A DNA stretch of 64,000 nucleotides from contig MKTW01000011.1 in assembly GCA_001898405.1 (NCBI GenBank), positions 378,801 to 442,800 on the forward strand. The letters are read 5' to 3'. A model generated the notes under the pieces. It saw only the letters and a program-made list of their open reading frames with translations, had not been told where the DNA came from and searched no databases. Position 1 is the stretch's first letter, and each line of letters starts with the position of its first letter. Source of the stretch: Sphingobacteriales bacterium 44-61. Its GTDB lineage: Bacteria > Bacteroidota > Bacteroidia > Chitinophagales > Chitinophagaceae. The position numbers and the translations under genes are program-made. Positions 34,511-42,964 of the stretch are shown one piece after another.

Positions 34511-34899
34511 TTTCGAGATAGTTTTGTGATGATGAGAAGGACTTGCTCGATTTTTGCTTCTGTGCGGATATATTCAGCAAAGGCTGTTTTTCCATAAAAT
34601 TGTTTTCTCTGCCATTCGGGGTAGGTGTTGAATAGTTTCGTGATTTGATTTATGTTGACACCAATTGCTCGAATTTCTGCTCTAAGGGCTGCGAGTTCTT
34701 CCATGGTGATATCGAGGGAGTGGTCATATTGATATATTTTAATAGGCCTGTTATGTAGAATGTCCCTCACCAAGCTGCTCATATCCTTATTTATCGTGTT
34801 TTTTAAAAGATGTTGGAGTTCCTGGTATTTTCGAAAGTTGACGCGTGTTTCTATCCTGTACTTTAACACATTGTCTTCCTTCATTTTTTTTCTTCCCAT
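34495..34899 (-). CDS. mobA: Relaxosome accessory protein (MobA/MobC-like)
   Basis: A 134-aa protein that should bind oriT and help the relaxase. The N-terminal part resembles a ribbon-helix-helix (KYRIETRVNFRKYQELQHLLKN). The C-terminal part has the typical EELAALRAEIRAIGVNINQITKLFN segment of bacterial mobilisation proteins. It is the first gene of the mobilisation operon, and inverted repeats that could be oriT stand just upstream. Confidence 0.88.
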   Translation of the reverse strand: MGRKKMKEDNVLKYRIETRVNFRKYQELQHLLKNTINKDMSSLVRDILHNRPIKIYQYDHSLDITMEELAALRAEIRAIGVNINQITKLFNTYPEWQRKQFYGKTAFAEYIRTEAKIEQVLLIITKLSRKWLSA

Positions 34900-34937
34900 G
34901 TTTTACAATTAATTTTAACCACATGCACGGGCTGGCC

Positions 34938-35014
34938 TAGGCGATATTTGCCTACAACTATACATCTTGCTGTGCGCAGAAAGAGGCGCACTCAACCCTC
35001 CCGTGCCGTTCGGG
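34938..35014. other. Candidate oriT: three inverted repeats upstream of mobA
   Basis: Three inverted repeats stand in series: TAGGC/GCCTA (34938-34954), GTGCGC/GCGCAC (34972-34991, 8-nt loop) and CCCG/CGGG (35000-35014). Between the first two is CATCTTGC, which is loosely like the nick-region core ATCCTGC of RP4-type origins. The place, within 115 bases upstream of the relaxosome gene, is where oriT is usually found. No nick site can be proven from sequence. Confidence 0.4.
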
Positions 35015-35172
35015 TGAACCAGCCTTGCGGCTTCTAAGGAATTGGGGTTATCTCGGATTGGTTATCTTAAAATGACGTCCTTCTACAACATATGGCGATA
35101 TTGTGGAATTACATAGGGTTAAATACTGTTGCTCCACTTGAGTGCTTTCCTGTCGTGATCTTTTTGAACCGG

Positions 35173-35604
35173 TTAACGCCCATGTTTCAGTTTGTTAGAA
35201 TTTTTCGTTTCCTTTTGAGTTAACTTGTAAGCATCCTGCAAATTCTTGATATGTTCTGAATAGTAGCTTTGCGCGATTCTCGCCGCGGTCATCACATCTG
35301 CGGGTTGCTTTGCTATTTGGACTTCTTCGGTATGAAGGCGGTTAGCAATAAAATCAATCAATGAACCGCGGTCACGAGTATTTCTCAGGTTTTTGTATTC
35401 CCATTTGTTATCGTTGTATAAAATCTTTATTAAATGATCCGGGCCTTTTTCATAAGTTTCGGAGTTTATACAGGTGTATTTATCTTCTTGTAGGACTAGT
35501 GGAAACAAGTTGATTTGTGACACATTATGCAAAATTGACTTATATGCTTCCAGGTCTTCCGGCCCGATCACTACCATCATTTCTGTGTTTTTTCCTTGCT
35601 CCAT
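35173..35604 (-). CDS. Hypothetical 143-aa mobile-element protein
   Basis: A soluble protein with a segment LIKILYNDNKWEYKNLRN followed by RGSLIDFIANRL. That pattern is reminiscent of the strand-turn-helix (GNIIDFV type) at the end of CHC2 zinc fingers in primases, but the zinc-binding Cys and His are absent. It may be a degenerate relative of a primase-associated domain. It lies upstream of the mob genes on the same strand, separated by the candidate oriT. Confidence 0.55.
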   Translation of the reverse strand: MEQGKNTEMMVVIGPEDLEAYKSILHNVSQINLFPLVLQEDKYTCINSETYEKGPDHLIKILYNDNKWEYKNLRNTRDRGSLIDFIANRLHTEEVQIAKQPADVMTAARIAQSYYSEHIKNLQDAYKLTQKETKNSNKLKHGR

Positions 35605-35786
35605 AGTTGATATTTAAAATCGTCAGGCGTTAAATGACCTAGAAATTCTTTTGTGTGCTCGAAATAAATGTAATACGCGTGGGATGGTAATTATCAGAGT
35701 GAAGCCTGGGACTCGGTACTAAAAATATACATTTGCCATTTGCTCATTTTGTTATGTTTGAAGAATTGAAAATGGACGATTTAGTA

Positions 35787-36218
35787 TCAAATCCCTCTTT
35801 TCATATTAATTTGATGCTTGTACTGTTGGATGGAATGGGCTAATTCTTTATTTTTTTCAATGGCTACACGTTCCAGTATTTCTTTGCGGATATTGTTTTT
35901 GTGCGGCAAGGATTTTTGACTGGCTTCGTGGCTCGTGCTAATGACAATTATTCCTTCTTTATTTCTTTTTGTTTCCAATTGCACGGAGGCATTGATGGAA
36001 TGTATGTACCAGTCGTCGATTTTGAGGTCTTTCGCAATAATAAATATATAGCCAATGTTTTCAGGATCACTGTAAAGGTCATCCAGTATTTGGGCTTCTG
36101 CTAACGGATTTTTTTCATCAGGGTAATTGGTAAGAGGAGTTGCTTCTTTATAAATATCTTTTAAGGTGTCGAACCCGAGTTGTTTCAGCCGGTGATCGAG
36201 ACTGTCACTAAATTCCAT
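35787..36218 (-). CDS. Hypothetical 143-aa protein
   Basis: A soluble, charged protein with an N-terminal helical half, a central beta-rich stretch (YIFIIAKDLKIDDWYIHSINASVQLE) and a basic helical C-terminus. No family was recognised. It belongs to a run of four small minus-strand genes (36.8-35.2 kb) upstream of the mobilisation genes, in which accessory or replication functions are common. Confidence 0.55.
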   Translation of the reverse strand: MEFSDSLDHRLKQLGFDTLKDIYKEATPLTNYPDEKNPLAEAQILDDLYSDPENIGYIFIIAKDLKIDDWYIHSINASVQLETKRNKEGIIVISTSHEASQKSLPHKNNIRKEILERVAIEKNKELAHSIQQYKHQINMKRGI

Positions 36219-36254
36219 GAGGTTATGGTTTTGTAACTATCCTGTTGCCCTTTT

Positions 36255-36473
36255 TTACTTTTCTAAAGTATTTTTTTGGCTAAAAGGCAGCTTAAGGAGT
36301 TTGTTAGGGTTGATATTTTCGATTTTTATGGCTGCCAGCATTTTGTCCTGGCGAAAGAGATTGGGGAAAAGGCGTTTTAATGCTCCAGTTTCGTCGTTGT
36401 TTAGCTGGCGACTGGAATTCGCCTTTTCATCGTAGATCGCCCAGGAATCGGAAAATTTGCACAAGTAATACAT
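36255..36473 (-). CDS. Hypothetical 72-aa protein
   Basis: A short protein starting MYYLCKFSDSWAIYDEKANSSRQL, with strand-like opening and a helical end (ALKRLFPNLF). No family was recognised. It sits 36 bases before the 143-aa gene and 38 bases after the 79-aa gene on the same strand, which supports it being real. Confidence 0.45.
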   Translation of the reverse strand: MYYLCKFSDSWAIYDEKANSSRQLNNDETGALKRLFPNLFRQDKMLAAIKIENINPNKLLKLPFSQKNTLEK

Positions 36474-36511
36474 TCTTGATTTTTTTTGATTTGATATTTT
36501 TTTACAATCGG

Positions 36512-36751
36512 TTACTGGGTGTTCCTGCTGGGATCTGGTGTTTGCATGCGAATTGCTGACATAATCCAGCCGGAGGCTAGCGATTTCCAGTTTGTGATTA
36601 AGTTGCCCTTTTTACTTCTCCACTGCTTGAATTGGTAGAACATAAAGAAATGCTCTGCTTCTAACTCGTTTTGCCCCTTTTGCGTAAAGTATCCTTTCAC
36701 CTTGTTTAAGCTAGGAGGAGTTTCTCCTCTAAATAGCAACGATTTTCCCAT
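36512..36751 (-). CDS. Small protein resembling the C-terminal domain of replisome organisers
   Basis: A 79-aa protein with PPSLNKVKGYFTQKG, AEHFFMFYQFKQW and LITNWKSLASGWI. This order (a short helix, an aromatic helix, then a Trp-x-x-x-Ala/Ser-x-x-Trp helix) is like the end of phage and plasmid replisome-organiser proteins, which bind DNA or helicase. Similar small proteins occur upstream of relaxase genes in Bacteroidota elements. Function is not shown. Confidence 0.55.
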   Translation of the reverse strand: MGKSLLFRGETPPSLNKVKGYFTQKGQNELEAEHFFMFYQFKQWRSKKGNLITNWKSLASGWIMSAIRMQTPDPSRNTQ

Positions 36752-37233
36752 AATTAATGTTTAAAACTTTTTAAATACGTGACATTGATATAATGGCATT
36801 CTTTTACCGGATATGATTCGAAGGGCCGTTTTGAATGTCGTCCAATCTTTTGAGTTCCTACTTCAAATATGGATATTGGCGGAAGGTGCCTATCAGAGCA
36901 AAAGGCGAGGCTCGTAAGAAGATATCTTGATATTGTAATATAGCAGGTTTAGGAGGTGGAATCGAACGGCAAAGCGTTTTGCTATTAATAGGAAGCCTGA
37001 AGTATATTATTGATTTTCAGTCGTTAGTGTTTTGACTCAAAGGCTTAAATTAGAATAAATGCAAGTTTCCGAGGCCGTATGATTGTGAGCTGCACTATTG
37101 TGTATTATCGTCCTTGATAATTTTAATTGTTTTATTACGAAAATGGAATTTTCCAGTACTTTAGTTTATTCTAAAATATCATAGCGAGTGTTTAGAAGGA
37201 CAGCGCTTTGTATTTAATAATAAAAAGGTTATA
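36752..37233. other. Divergent intergenic region upstream of the Detocs-like operon
   Basis: These 482 AT-rich bases hold no gene. They must carry the promoters for the small minus-strand genes and for the three-gene plus-strand operon. No clear -33/-7 pair was found. A fragment at about 36950-36965 looks like the complement of a tRNA T-loop end (GTTCGATTCC), but no tRNA can be built from it. Confidence 0.35.
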
Positions 37234-40200
37234 ATGCCACAGATAGATAGGACTCGCTTTGTTAGGGACATATTCAATGCAAAAAAGGATAAAGCTACCC
37301 TATTGCATCTTCTTAAAGCTAGTAACGATTTTGAAAGTATTTTTTCAACGTTGAGAGAAAGCATTAAGCACCCTGTTGTCAAATCTTGGGTATATGCCAA
37401 TCCCTTTCCTAAAGAATATTCTGAATTAAGGAGTACTAAAATAGTAAGTAATTCAGGGAATGTGGTGGGAGAAATTATTTGGAATCTGCTGCCGGTTATT
37501 AACGAATATGAAAAAATCAATTTGTTTCTCAATAAAAAACGTACTTACGAAACGTTAGTTTTAGCAGGGAAGTACAATGAGGCTCGCTTGCAGTTGGAAG
37601 ATATTGAAAACACCTTTGGCAAGTCGATTTGGCTAATTGAAAACAGGCTTGTCGTTTCTGAACTTATTGGCGGTACTGAAGGGAACTGGGAAACATTAAG
37701 TGAATTTGCTAAAGAACTTTCCGAGCCACTTATCAGCTATTTTACTGAGAACCTGAGCAAGCGTGTTGAGGAAAAGATTACATATACTCGTTATCGTGAC
37801 ATACTTTTTAATCAACTTTCTGAGCTTTCAGTTGGTGATGAATTTCGCGAATATCTTTTATATAGGCTGGATTATGTTAGCGTAAAAGAATTTGTAAACT
37901 TTGATTATTTTTTATCCACCGAAAGTACATCAAGCCTGATTGATAGGTATCTTTTGCTGCGTGAAACTTTGGTTGATGTCTGTTCTACACTTCCTGCTGC
38001 AATAGTCAAAAAGATATTAAGAAAGGCCAAGGATATTGACGACACCGTGTTAGTTCAAATTTCGAATCAAGTAGATGCTTCAGAATTTGTAGAATTTGAT
38101 CGGACGAGTGAACTTCTTGAATTGTTCGACATATATACAACAGGCGATTATGACAGTTGTATAAAATCTATAACAAGATTGCTTAAACAAACGCCTTATG
38201 TTGTCGAATTATTTGACCTCTATGCTAAATGTAACCTGGAAATTAGCGAAACTTATGTTTCTGCTAATATTTCTCCGTTGATAGACAGGATACTTGGGGA
38301 TATTTTCAAATTGTATAAAAAAGGATCGGATAGTACTTCGGCAATGGAAGATCTTTTGAAAATGTCAACAGTTTATTTTTCGTTTGATTTTGCTAAGCAA
38401 CTTGTGGCATTGGTAAGCAGCCTTACCAATGCTGATTTGGGAAATAAAGCTTACGATAGGTTTTATTTGCTTTTCTCGGCTATCAATAATCCCAAAAGCC
38501 TACGTGATTTTGAATCTAATTTTCATAATGGGAATCTTCAAAAATTACTAATTAAGTATCCGGGTAGCTTGTGTTTGAATGTCCTGCATTCAATCGCGAG
38601 TGGCCTCGGTGAAGGAATTGAAGGTAAAAAGATTCCGAATTCAAAAAAGGCTATTTATCTGCTTAAGTCATACTACAACGCGAAGAATTATCCGATGGCG
38701 ATTGCGATGGGGCAAAATGTGGTTGAGTCTCGACCTCCTAAGTATACGCATGAAGAGGCTGTTTTACTTCTTTTTAAATCTTTTTTGAAAACAGGTCAAA
38801 TTCAGCAAGCGCTTCTACTATATACGAATAATTATCTTCAAGCACCATCATTGACTAAGAGGATTAACAGCGAAGAGCTTTTTGAAAAGATTCAGAATTC
38901 GCCAGATTCTGTTCAAAATTTGGTTGAGTTGTCTATATTTTATAGCAGCCTTAAAAAAGATCCGTATGATATTTTCGTTGCTTATGATGGTTTTTTGGCA
39001 GGACGTGGTCTCAATAAGCCTTCGGAGTTGCTCAAGTTTGAGTCGGAAATGGAGCAGGATAAGTTTGTTTTTTTTCTTCGTGATGTTTGCAAGTTTGAGG
39101 TTTTAAAGCATTCCTACTATTTTTCAAGCAAGGAGGAGATAGAGAATGAGCGGCTCCTATTGTTGGACGAACTTTTAAAAAGAGATAAAGGAAATGAGGC
39201 ACTGTATATAAAAGAGATCACCAGCTTAACACAGAACGCCGCTATAAATAAGGCTTTGAGGGAGGTGAATCGGGCAAAAATTACTATTAATATCGAGCAA
39301 TTAAAGCAGGCTGAATCAAATAATATTAAGGAAGGATTTAGTCGTTATATCGAGTTAGCGAATTTTACGAAACAACGCGTTTTGCATGGTATTGATATTA
39401 ATAGCAAGCAGATGGCTGAATACTACAGTCTTTTAAATGCCGAACTAAAAAATAAAGTCGTTTATTCAAATGACCCTGCCTTTATTAGTTTTAAAGTAAT
39501 GCTTTTGGAAATGAGGGACAAATTTCTTTTTAGTAAGGAATATGGTCTTGATGGATATTTAAGTACAAGAATTCGGCATGGAACTTTCCAAAATTATATA
39601 CGAAGTGTTTTCGAGAGTGAGAATTTGGTATCGCAAAAGAATGCAAATAACGATTATCTCGATATAGATTTTTGGCGCGGTAGAGTGCCGTTCTTTCTAG
39701 CAGATAAACAGGCTCAGATTCAGGATGTGCTAAAAACGTTTTCAAAGAAAATTGATGATTACACTGAATACATTATTAAGGAATTAATCCAGGTGAAAAC
39801 AGAAAAAACTGATAAGAAACAACATGCTTTGTTTAATTATTCTTTTTCTAATGCCGAGTTAGCTATCATCTTTAAGATATCTCAAGATAGAGTTAAAGAT
39901 CACAAAACTTTTATTAATTTAATATTTGCGCTGTTAGACGATAAAACTAAGCAGTTGCTGGAGGTGATTAAAAGTAAGTTATTGAGTGAAGTTGCAGAAA
40001 AGTATGTTTCAATAATAAACGATTTGCGTGATGATTTAAGTAAAGTGCAGGGGAGCTTCAGTTTTTCAGAATTGAATTCCTCCATCATGCGCTGTAGCAC
40101 GCATATTAGAAAGGAAATTGGGGATATTTCCGAGTGGTTTAATATTGCTAATCCTACTGCCGACACATATTTAGATGTAAAGACGCTTATTCAAACTAGT

Positions 40201-40662
40201 ATTCAAATAACAAATAGGATATATCCATATAGGCAAATAAATCCGATAATTAATTCTGATGATTTGAGCTACCAGGTGAAAGGTTCTATAAACTTAATAT
40301 ATATCGCCAGGATATTGTTGGACAATATTATTGAACACTCGAAGATGTCCCCGAGTGCATTGCGGATTGATATTGATATACAAAATACAGCGGAAAATCA
40401 TTTGAGACTTACATTTAGTAATAATTTCTCTGACGCAGTTGACATTGAAAAATTGACAGGAACGCTCGAGGGCGTGAAGGGAAAATGGCAGATGACGGAA
40501 AATACTTTTGAAAAGGCTGATATTGAAGGGGGGAGCGGATTTGAGAAAATAAGGAGGATTTTGACTGTAGATATGAGAAATAAGGATCATTCTTTTGACT
40601 TTAAGATTGATGGAAGATATCTCAGTGTTGTAATAAGCTTAAAACTTAAAATAAATGAGTAG
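37234..40662 (+). CDS. dtcA: Detocs-like sensor histidine kinase (DtcA)
   Basis: A 1142-aa cytoplasmic protein without signal peptide or membrane helices. Residues about 60-850 are helical and TPR-like (for example LAGKYNEARLQLEDIENTF). The C-terminal part is a divergent kinase: an H-box candidate His957 in CSTHIRKEIGDI, an N-box with Asn1031 in LLDNIIEHS and a G-box EGGSGFEKIRRIL (about 1098-1110). In Detocs, such a kinase senses infection and phosphorylates DtcB and DtcC. The gene overlaps the next by eight bases. The ATP-binding boxes are weak matches, so kinase activity is inferred from context. Confidence 0.82.
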   Translation: MPQIDRTRFVRDIFNAKKDKATLLHLLKASNDFESIFSTLRESIKHPVVKSWVYANPFPKEYSELRSTKIVSNSGNVVGEIIWNLLPVINEYEKINLFLNKKRTYETLVLAGKYNEARLQLEDIENTFGKSIWLIENRLVVSELIGGTEGNWETLSEFAKELSEPLISYFTENLSKRVEEKITYTRYRDILFNQLSELSVGDEFREYLLYRLDYVSVKEFVNFDYFLSTESTSSLIDRYLLLRETLVDVCSTLPAAIVKKILRKAKDIDDTVLVQISNQVDASEFVEFDRTSELLELFDIYTTGDYDSCIKSITRLLKQTPYVVELFDLYAKCNLEISETYVSANISPLIDRILGDIFKLYKKGSDSTSAMEDLLKMSTVYFSFDFAKQLVALVSSLTNADLGNKAYDRFYLLFSAINNPKSLRDFESNFHNGNLQKLLIKYPGSLCLNVLHSIASGLGEGIEGKKIPNSKKAIYLLKSYYNAKNYPMAIAMGQNVVESRPPKYTHEEAVLLLFKSFLKTGQIQQALLLYTNNYLQAPSLTKRINSEELFEKIQNSPDSVQNLVELSIFYSSLKKDPYDIFVAYDGFLAGRGLNKPSELLKFESEMEQDKFVFFLRDVCKFEVLKHSYYFSSKEEIENERLLLLDELLKRDKGNEALYIKEITSLTQNAAINKALREVNRAKITINIEQLKQAESNNIKEGFSRYIELANFTKQRVLHGIDINSKQMAEYYSLLNAELKNKVVYSNDPAFISFKVMLLEMRDKFLFSKEYGLDGYLSTRIRHGTFQNYIRSVFESENLVSQKNANNDYLDIDFWRGRVPFFLADKQAQIQDVLKTFSKKIDDYTEYIIKELIQVKTEKTDKKQHALFNYSFSNAELAIIFKISQDRVKDHKTFINLIFALLDDKTKQLLEVIKSKLLSEVAEKYVSIINDLRDDLSKVQGSFSFSELNSSIMRCSTHIRKEIGDISEWFNIANPTADTYLDVKTLIQTSIQITNRIYPYRQINPIINSDDLSYQVKGSINLIYIARILLDNIIEHSKMSPSALRIDIDIQNTAENHLRLTFSNNFSDAVDIEKLTGTLEGVKGKWQMTENTFEKADIEGGSGFEKIRRILTVDMRNKDHSFDFKIDGRYLSVVISLKLKINE

Positions 40663-41107
40663 GAATTTGCTATTAATTGAAGATGATAAAAAAAAGATCG
40701 AGGACATAAAGTCTTTTATTCGAGGGGAATTCCCTGACTATAAGTTATCTTCTAAAGAATCATACCAAACTGGAATGAAAGAGTTGATTATGCAACGATT
40801 TGACTTGTTGCTTTTAGATATGAGTTTGCCGACCTGGGAGACTGCGCAATACGAAGCTGTCGGAAGCTTTGAAAAGTTTGGAGGATTCAATATTATGAGG
40901 GAATTAAAGCGGAAGAAGCTTTACGTAAAGACTATTTTAATAACGATGTTTGACGATTTTGGAGAAAGCGATACCTCGGTGACCTTGTCTCAAATTGATA
41001 TAGTTCTTAAGAATGAGTTCCCTGATTTTTATGTCGGATATGTGTTTTATAATTCTCGTGAGACAAAATGGCAAACTAGCTTAAAAAACTACTTACTTAA
41101 TCTTTAG
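40655..41107 (+). CDS. dtcB: Standalone receiver domain (DtcB-like)
   Basis: A 150-aa single receiver domain: acidic residues in LLLIEDDKKK (residues 5-14), phosphoacceptor Asp55 in LLLLDMSLP, and a 'KTILITMFDDF' strand where the usual Thr/Ser lies. No output domain follows. In Detocs the lone receiver acts as a phosphate sink that prevents accidental activation of the effector, and this gene holds the same place. It starts within the end of dtcA and its stop directly abuts the ATG of the next gene. Confidence 0.85.
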   Translation: MSRNLLLIEDDKKKIEDIKSFIRGEFPDYKLSSKESYQTGMKELIMQRFDLLLLDMSLPTWETAQYEAVGSFEKFGGFNIMRELKRKKLYVKTILITMFDDFGESDTSVTLSQIDIVLKNEFPDFYVGYVFYNSRETKWQTSLKNYLLNL

Positions 41108-42214
41108 ATGAAGATCCTTATCGTAGATGACTCCCCGTCGAAGTTGGCTGATGTCGTAACTGCTATTCGAGAGATTTCAAGTGGATTTGAAATTGAGTCG
41201 TGTTCGGATTGCATAAGCGCAATTTCAAAGCTTGAGAACAAGTTCGATTTAATTTTGCTTGATCTGCTTTTACCCCTGAGAACCGAGGATGAGCCGAAAA
41301 AGGAGAATGGGAAGTATATTATAAATGAGATATATCGTAACGTTAAATTGCTTCCGCCGACATACATTTTGTGCCTGACTCAGTTTGACGAGCTTATTGA
41401 AGATTTTCACCCAATTTGGCGGACAGTTAAATATGACCCCGCGAGTATTGTTTGGAAGCAGGCCCTGAAGGAGCTATTGGTATATGTTTCCCGGCAACAT
41501 TCTTTGGATGATCGTATTATAATTGAGAAGATACCCACTATTTATGTGGAAGGTTGGAATGATGAGAAAATTCTACACGAGGCATTGTGTCTATATCATC
41601 CAGATTATAACACCAAAATTAACATAAAATCAAAGAAAGGAGCGGGGGTGAATTGGGTAACCAGGCAGTTAATTGTTTGGGCCTCGTCTTTGCCTTTGGG
41701 TAGAGATTCAAGTTATGTTAGCTGTGTCGGTATGTATGATAATGATCAGGCCGGGAGAGAGGGAATTGAGGAACTTAATAGGATAGTCCGACCTAGTAGT
41801 GCAGGGGCCACTTGTATAAAGACATTTAAGTATACGCCAGGCTATGCGGAACATCTCAAGGGTCTTTACAAAAAAGGCCTGAAGATTCCCATTTGCGTGG
41901 AGGAAATGTTTGAGCCTAAATATTGGAGCACTGCTAAATCTAATGGGTGGCTGGAAGATCGAGTGGGCGTAGATATGCTATTGAGTGATCCAAGTGGATG
42001 GGATAAAATGAAAACCTCGCTGGGTGAGCATATTCGTTCTTTGGGGCTCTCAGAGGCAGAAAGTATCTATCTTAAACGACCTACTGAAGACGGAAAAGAA
42101 CAGTTTCGTAAATATCTTCTTGGACTTTCGGCCGATGAAAGGAAAGATGCATTTAAATGTTTTAAGCCTTTGCTTAAAGAAATTCTATTTTATTTACTTA
42201 AAAAGAATCCTTAG
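41108..42214 (+). CDS. dtcC: Receiver-TOPRIM fusion, Detocs effector (DtcC-like)
   Basis: A 368-aa response regulator whose output is a TOPRIM domain. The receiver (residues 1-125) has the acidic pair in IVDDSPSK and Asp52 in ILLDLLLPL. The TOPRIM core follows: TIYVEGWNDEKIL with Glu148, then CVGMYDNDQAGREGIEEL with the D-x-D pair Asp211/Asp213. TOPRIM domains of this type cut or process nucleic acids with Mg. The best-studied Detocs effector is a nucleosidase that destroys ATP; here a nuclease-type effector takes its place. The start abuts the dtcB stop. Confidence 0.87.
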   Translation: MKILIVDDSPSKLADVVTAIREISSGFEIESCSDCISAISKLENKFDLILLDLLLPLRTEDEPKKENGKYIINEIYRNVKLLPPTYILCLTQFDELIEDFHPIWRTVKYDPASIVWKQALKELLVYVSRQHSLDDRIIIEKIPTIYVEGWNDEKILHEALCLYHPDYNTKINIKSKKGAGVNWVTRQLIVWASSLPLGRDSSYVSCVGMYDNDQAGREGIEELNRIVRPSSAGATCIKTFKYTPGYAEHLKGLYKKGLKIPICVEEMFEPKYWSTAKSNGWLEDRVGVDMLLSDPSGWDKMKTSLGEHIRSLGLSEAESIYLKRPTEDGKEQFRKYLLGLSADERKDAFKCFKPLLKEILFYLLKKNP

Positions 42215-42555
42215 TAGTTGGGAGTTACTGGTTGTGGAAATCTTTTTTGAGTAAATTTCATATCTGCTTAACTATCAACTGAACATGCTGTATGCCTGTT
42301 GTATTAATGAATTTTGGATGTTGTTTTTTAGCCCTAGGCTGCACCGACAAGTAAAAGGCGATTTTTTTGAGTATGGATAGTTAGCAATCAAGACATGTGT
42401 AGTTTATCTTTATTTAGCATTGTTTGGTAACTTTATTCGAATACTGCTCTTTCAAAATGCTGTAAAGTAGATCAAATCATTCGGGGGCCTGATCAGGGGC
42501 CTCCTGCAAATATTTGGAATGTTTAAGTTGATTTCCAGTTAGATACGCTATTGTA

Positions 42556-42749
42556 TTCGAATCTGCTTGGGACCTCCCGGTAGTAATTCAATGGCGTTCA
42601 AATGGAACGCCATTTTTTGTTTGAAGCCGCTCCAGCCAGCATTCCGTGCAATTTTCTCTATCAATTTAGTTCAAATCATTTCAAACAAAATGGGGGTTGA
42701 TTCCGGGGCCTATCTTTTGGGGCTCCACGCCGTAGTTCGAATCTGCTTG
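42556..42749 (+). repeat. Direct repeat TTCGAATCTGCTTG, candidate attachment-site remnant
   Basis: The 14-mer occurs exactly at 42556-42569 and 42736-42749, 180 bases apart. A shorter form (TTCGAATACTGCT) begins at 42436. The TTCGAAT core is the sequence of a tRNA T-loop, a common integration target, though no tRNA can be folded here. Each 14-mer is preceded by CAAATCATT and GGGGCCT in the same order, so whole blocks may be duplicated. Confidence 0.4.
42591..42618 (+). terminator. Rho-independent terminator
   Basis: ATGGCGTTC pairs with GAACGCCAT (9 bp, 5-nt loop) and runs into six T. It lies about 375 bases after dtcC with no gene between, so it may be the operon end or the remnant of a lost gene's terminator. 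Confidence 0.8.
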
Positions 42750-42964
42750 CAGCACCGCGAAAGAGATATCGTAGCTCTCTGGCAAATCATTGTAACCTTT
42801 CTTTTTTTCGATTACTCTAATAAGCATAAATAACTTAAAAGTGCAAAAGATCAAGAATTAAATAAAGCCATACTGGAGTTATGGCCTAGTTACATGTACT
42901 GAGCTTTACTAATTGTAGATGCTTTCAGAAGTTTTACAAAAATGACTGTCAAAAAATAATAAAA

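Larger units (their letters stand above)
42215..42964. other. Intergenic region with att-like direct repeats
   Basis: No credible gene lies in these 750 bases. They hold three related blocks with TTCGAAT at 42436, 42556 and 42736, two of them continuing as TTCGAATCTGCTTG, plus repeated CAAATCATT and GGGGCCT segments. A terminator stands at 42591-42618. An open frame of 88 codons at 42567-42833 crosses the terminator and repeats and is not convincing. Confidence 0.45.

Noticed and set aside
36936-36990. tRNA-like 3' end on the minus strand (GTTCGATTCC)
   Set aside because: The T-stem does not pair and no anticodon or D arm is found, so it is not a tRNA. It could be an integration remnant, but nothing pairs with it elsewhere in the window.
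42700-42790. Possible tRNA or tmRNA around TTCGAATCTGCTTG
   Set aside because: The T-stem forms only four weak pairs and no acceptor stem can be built.
42567-42833. 88-codon open frame in the repeat region
   Set aside because: It runs through a strong terminator and through the direct repeats; the product has no protein-like pattern.
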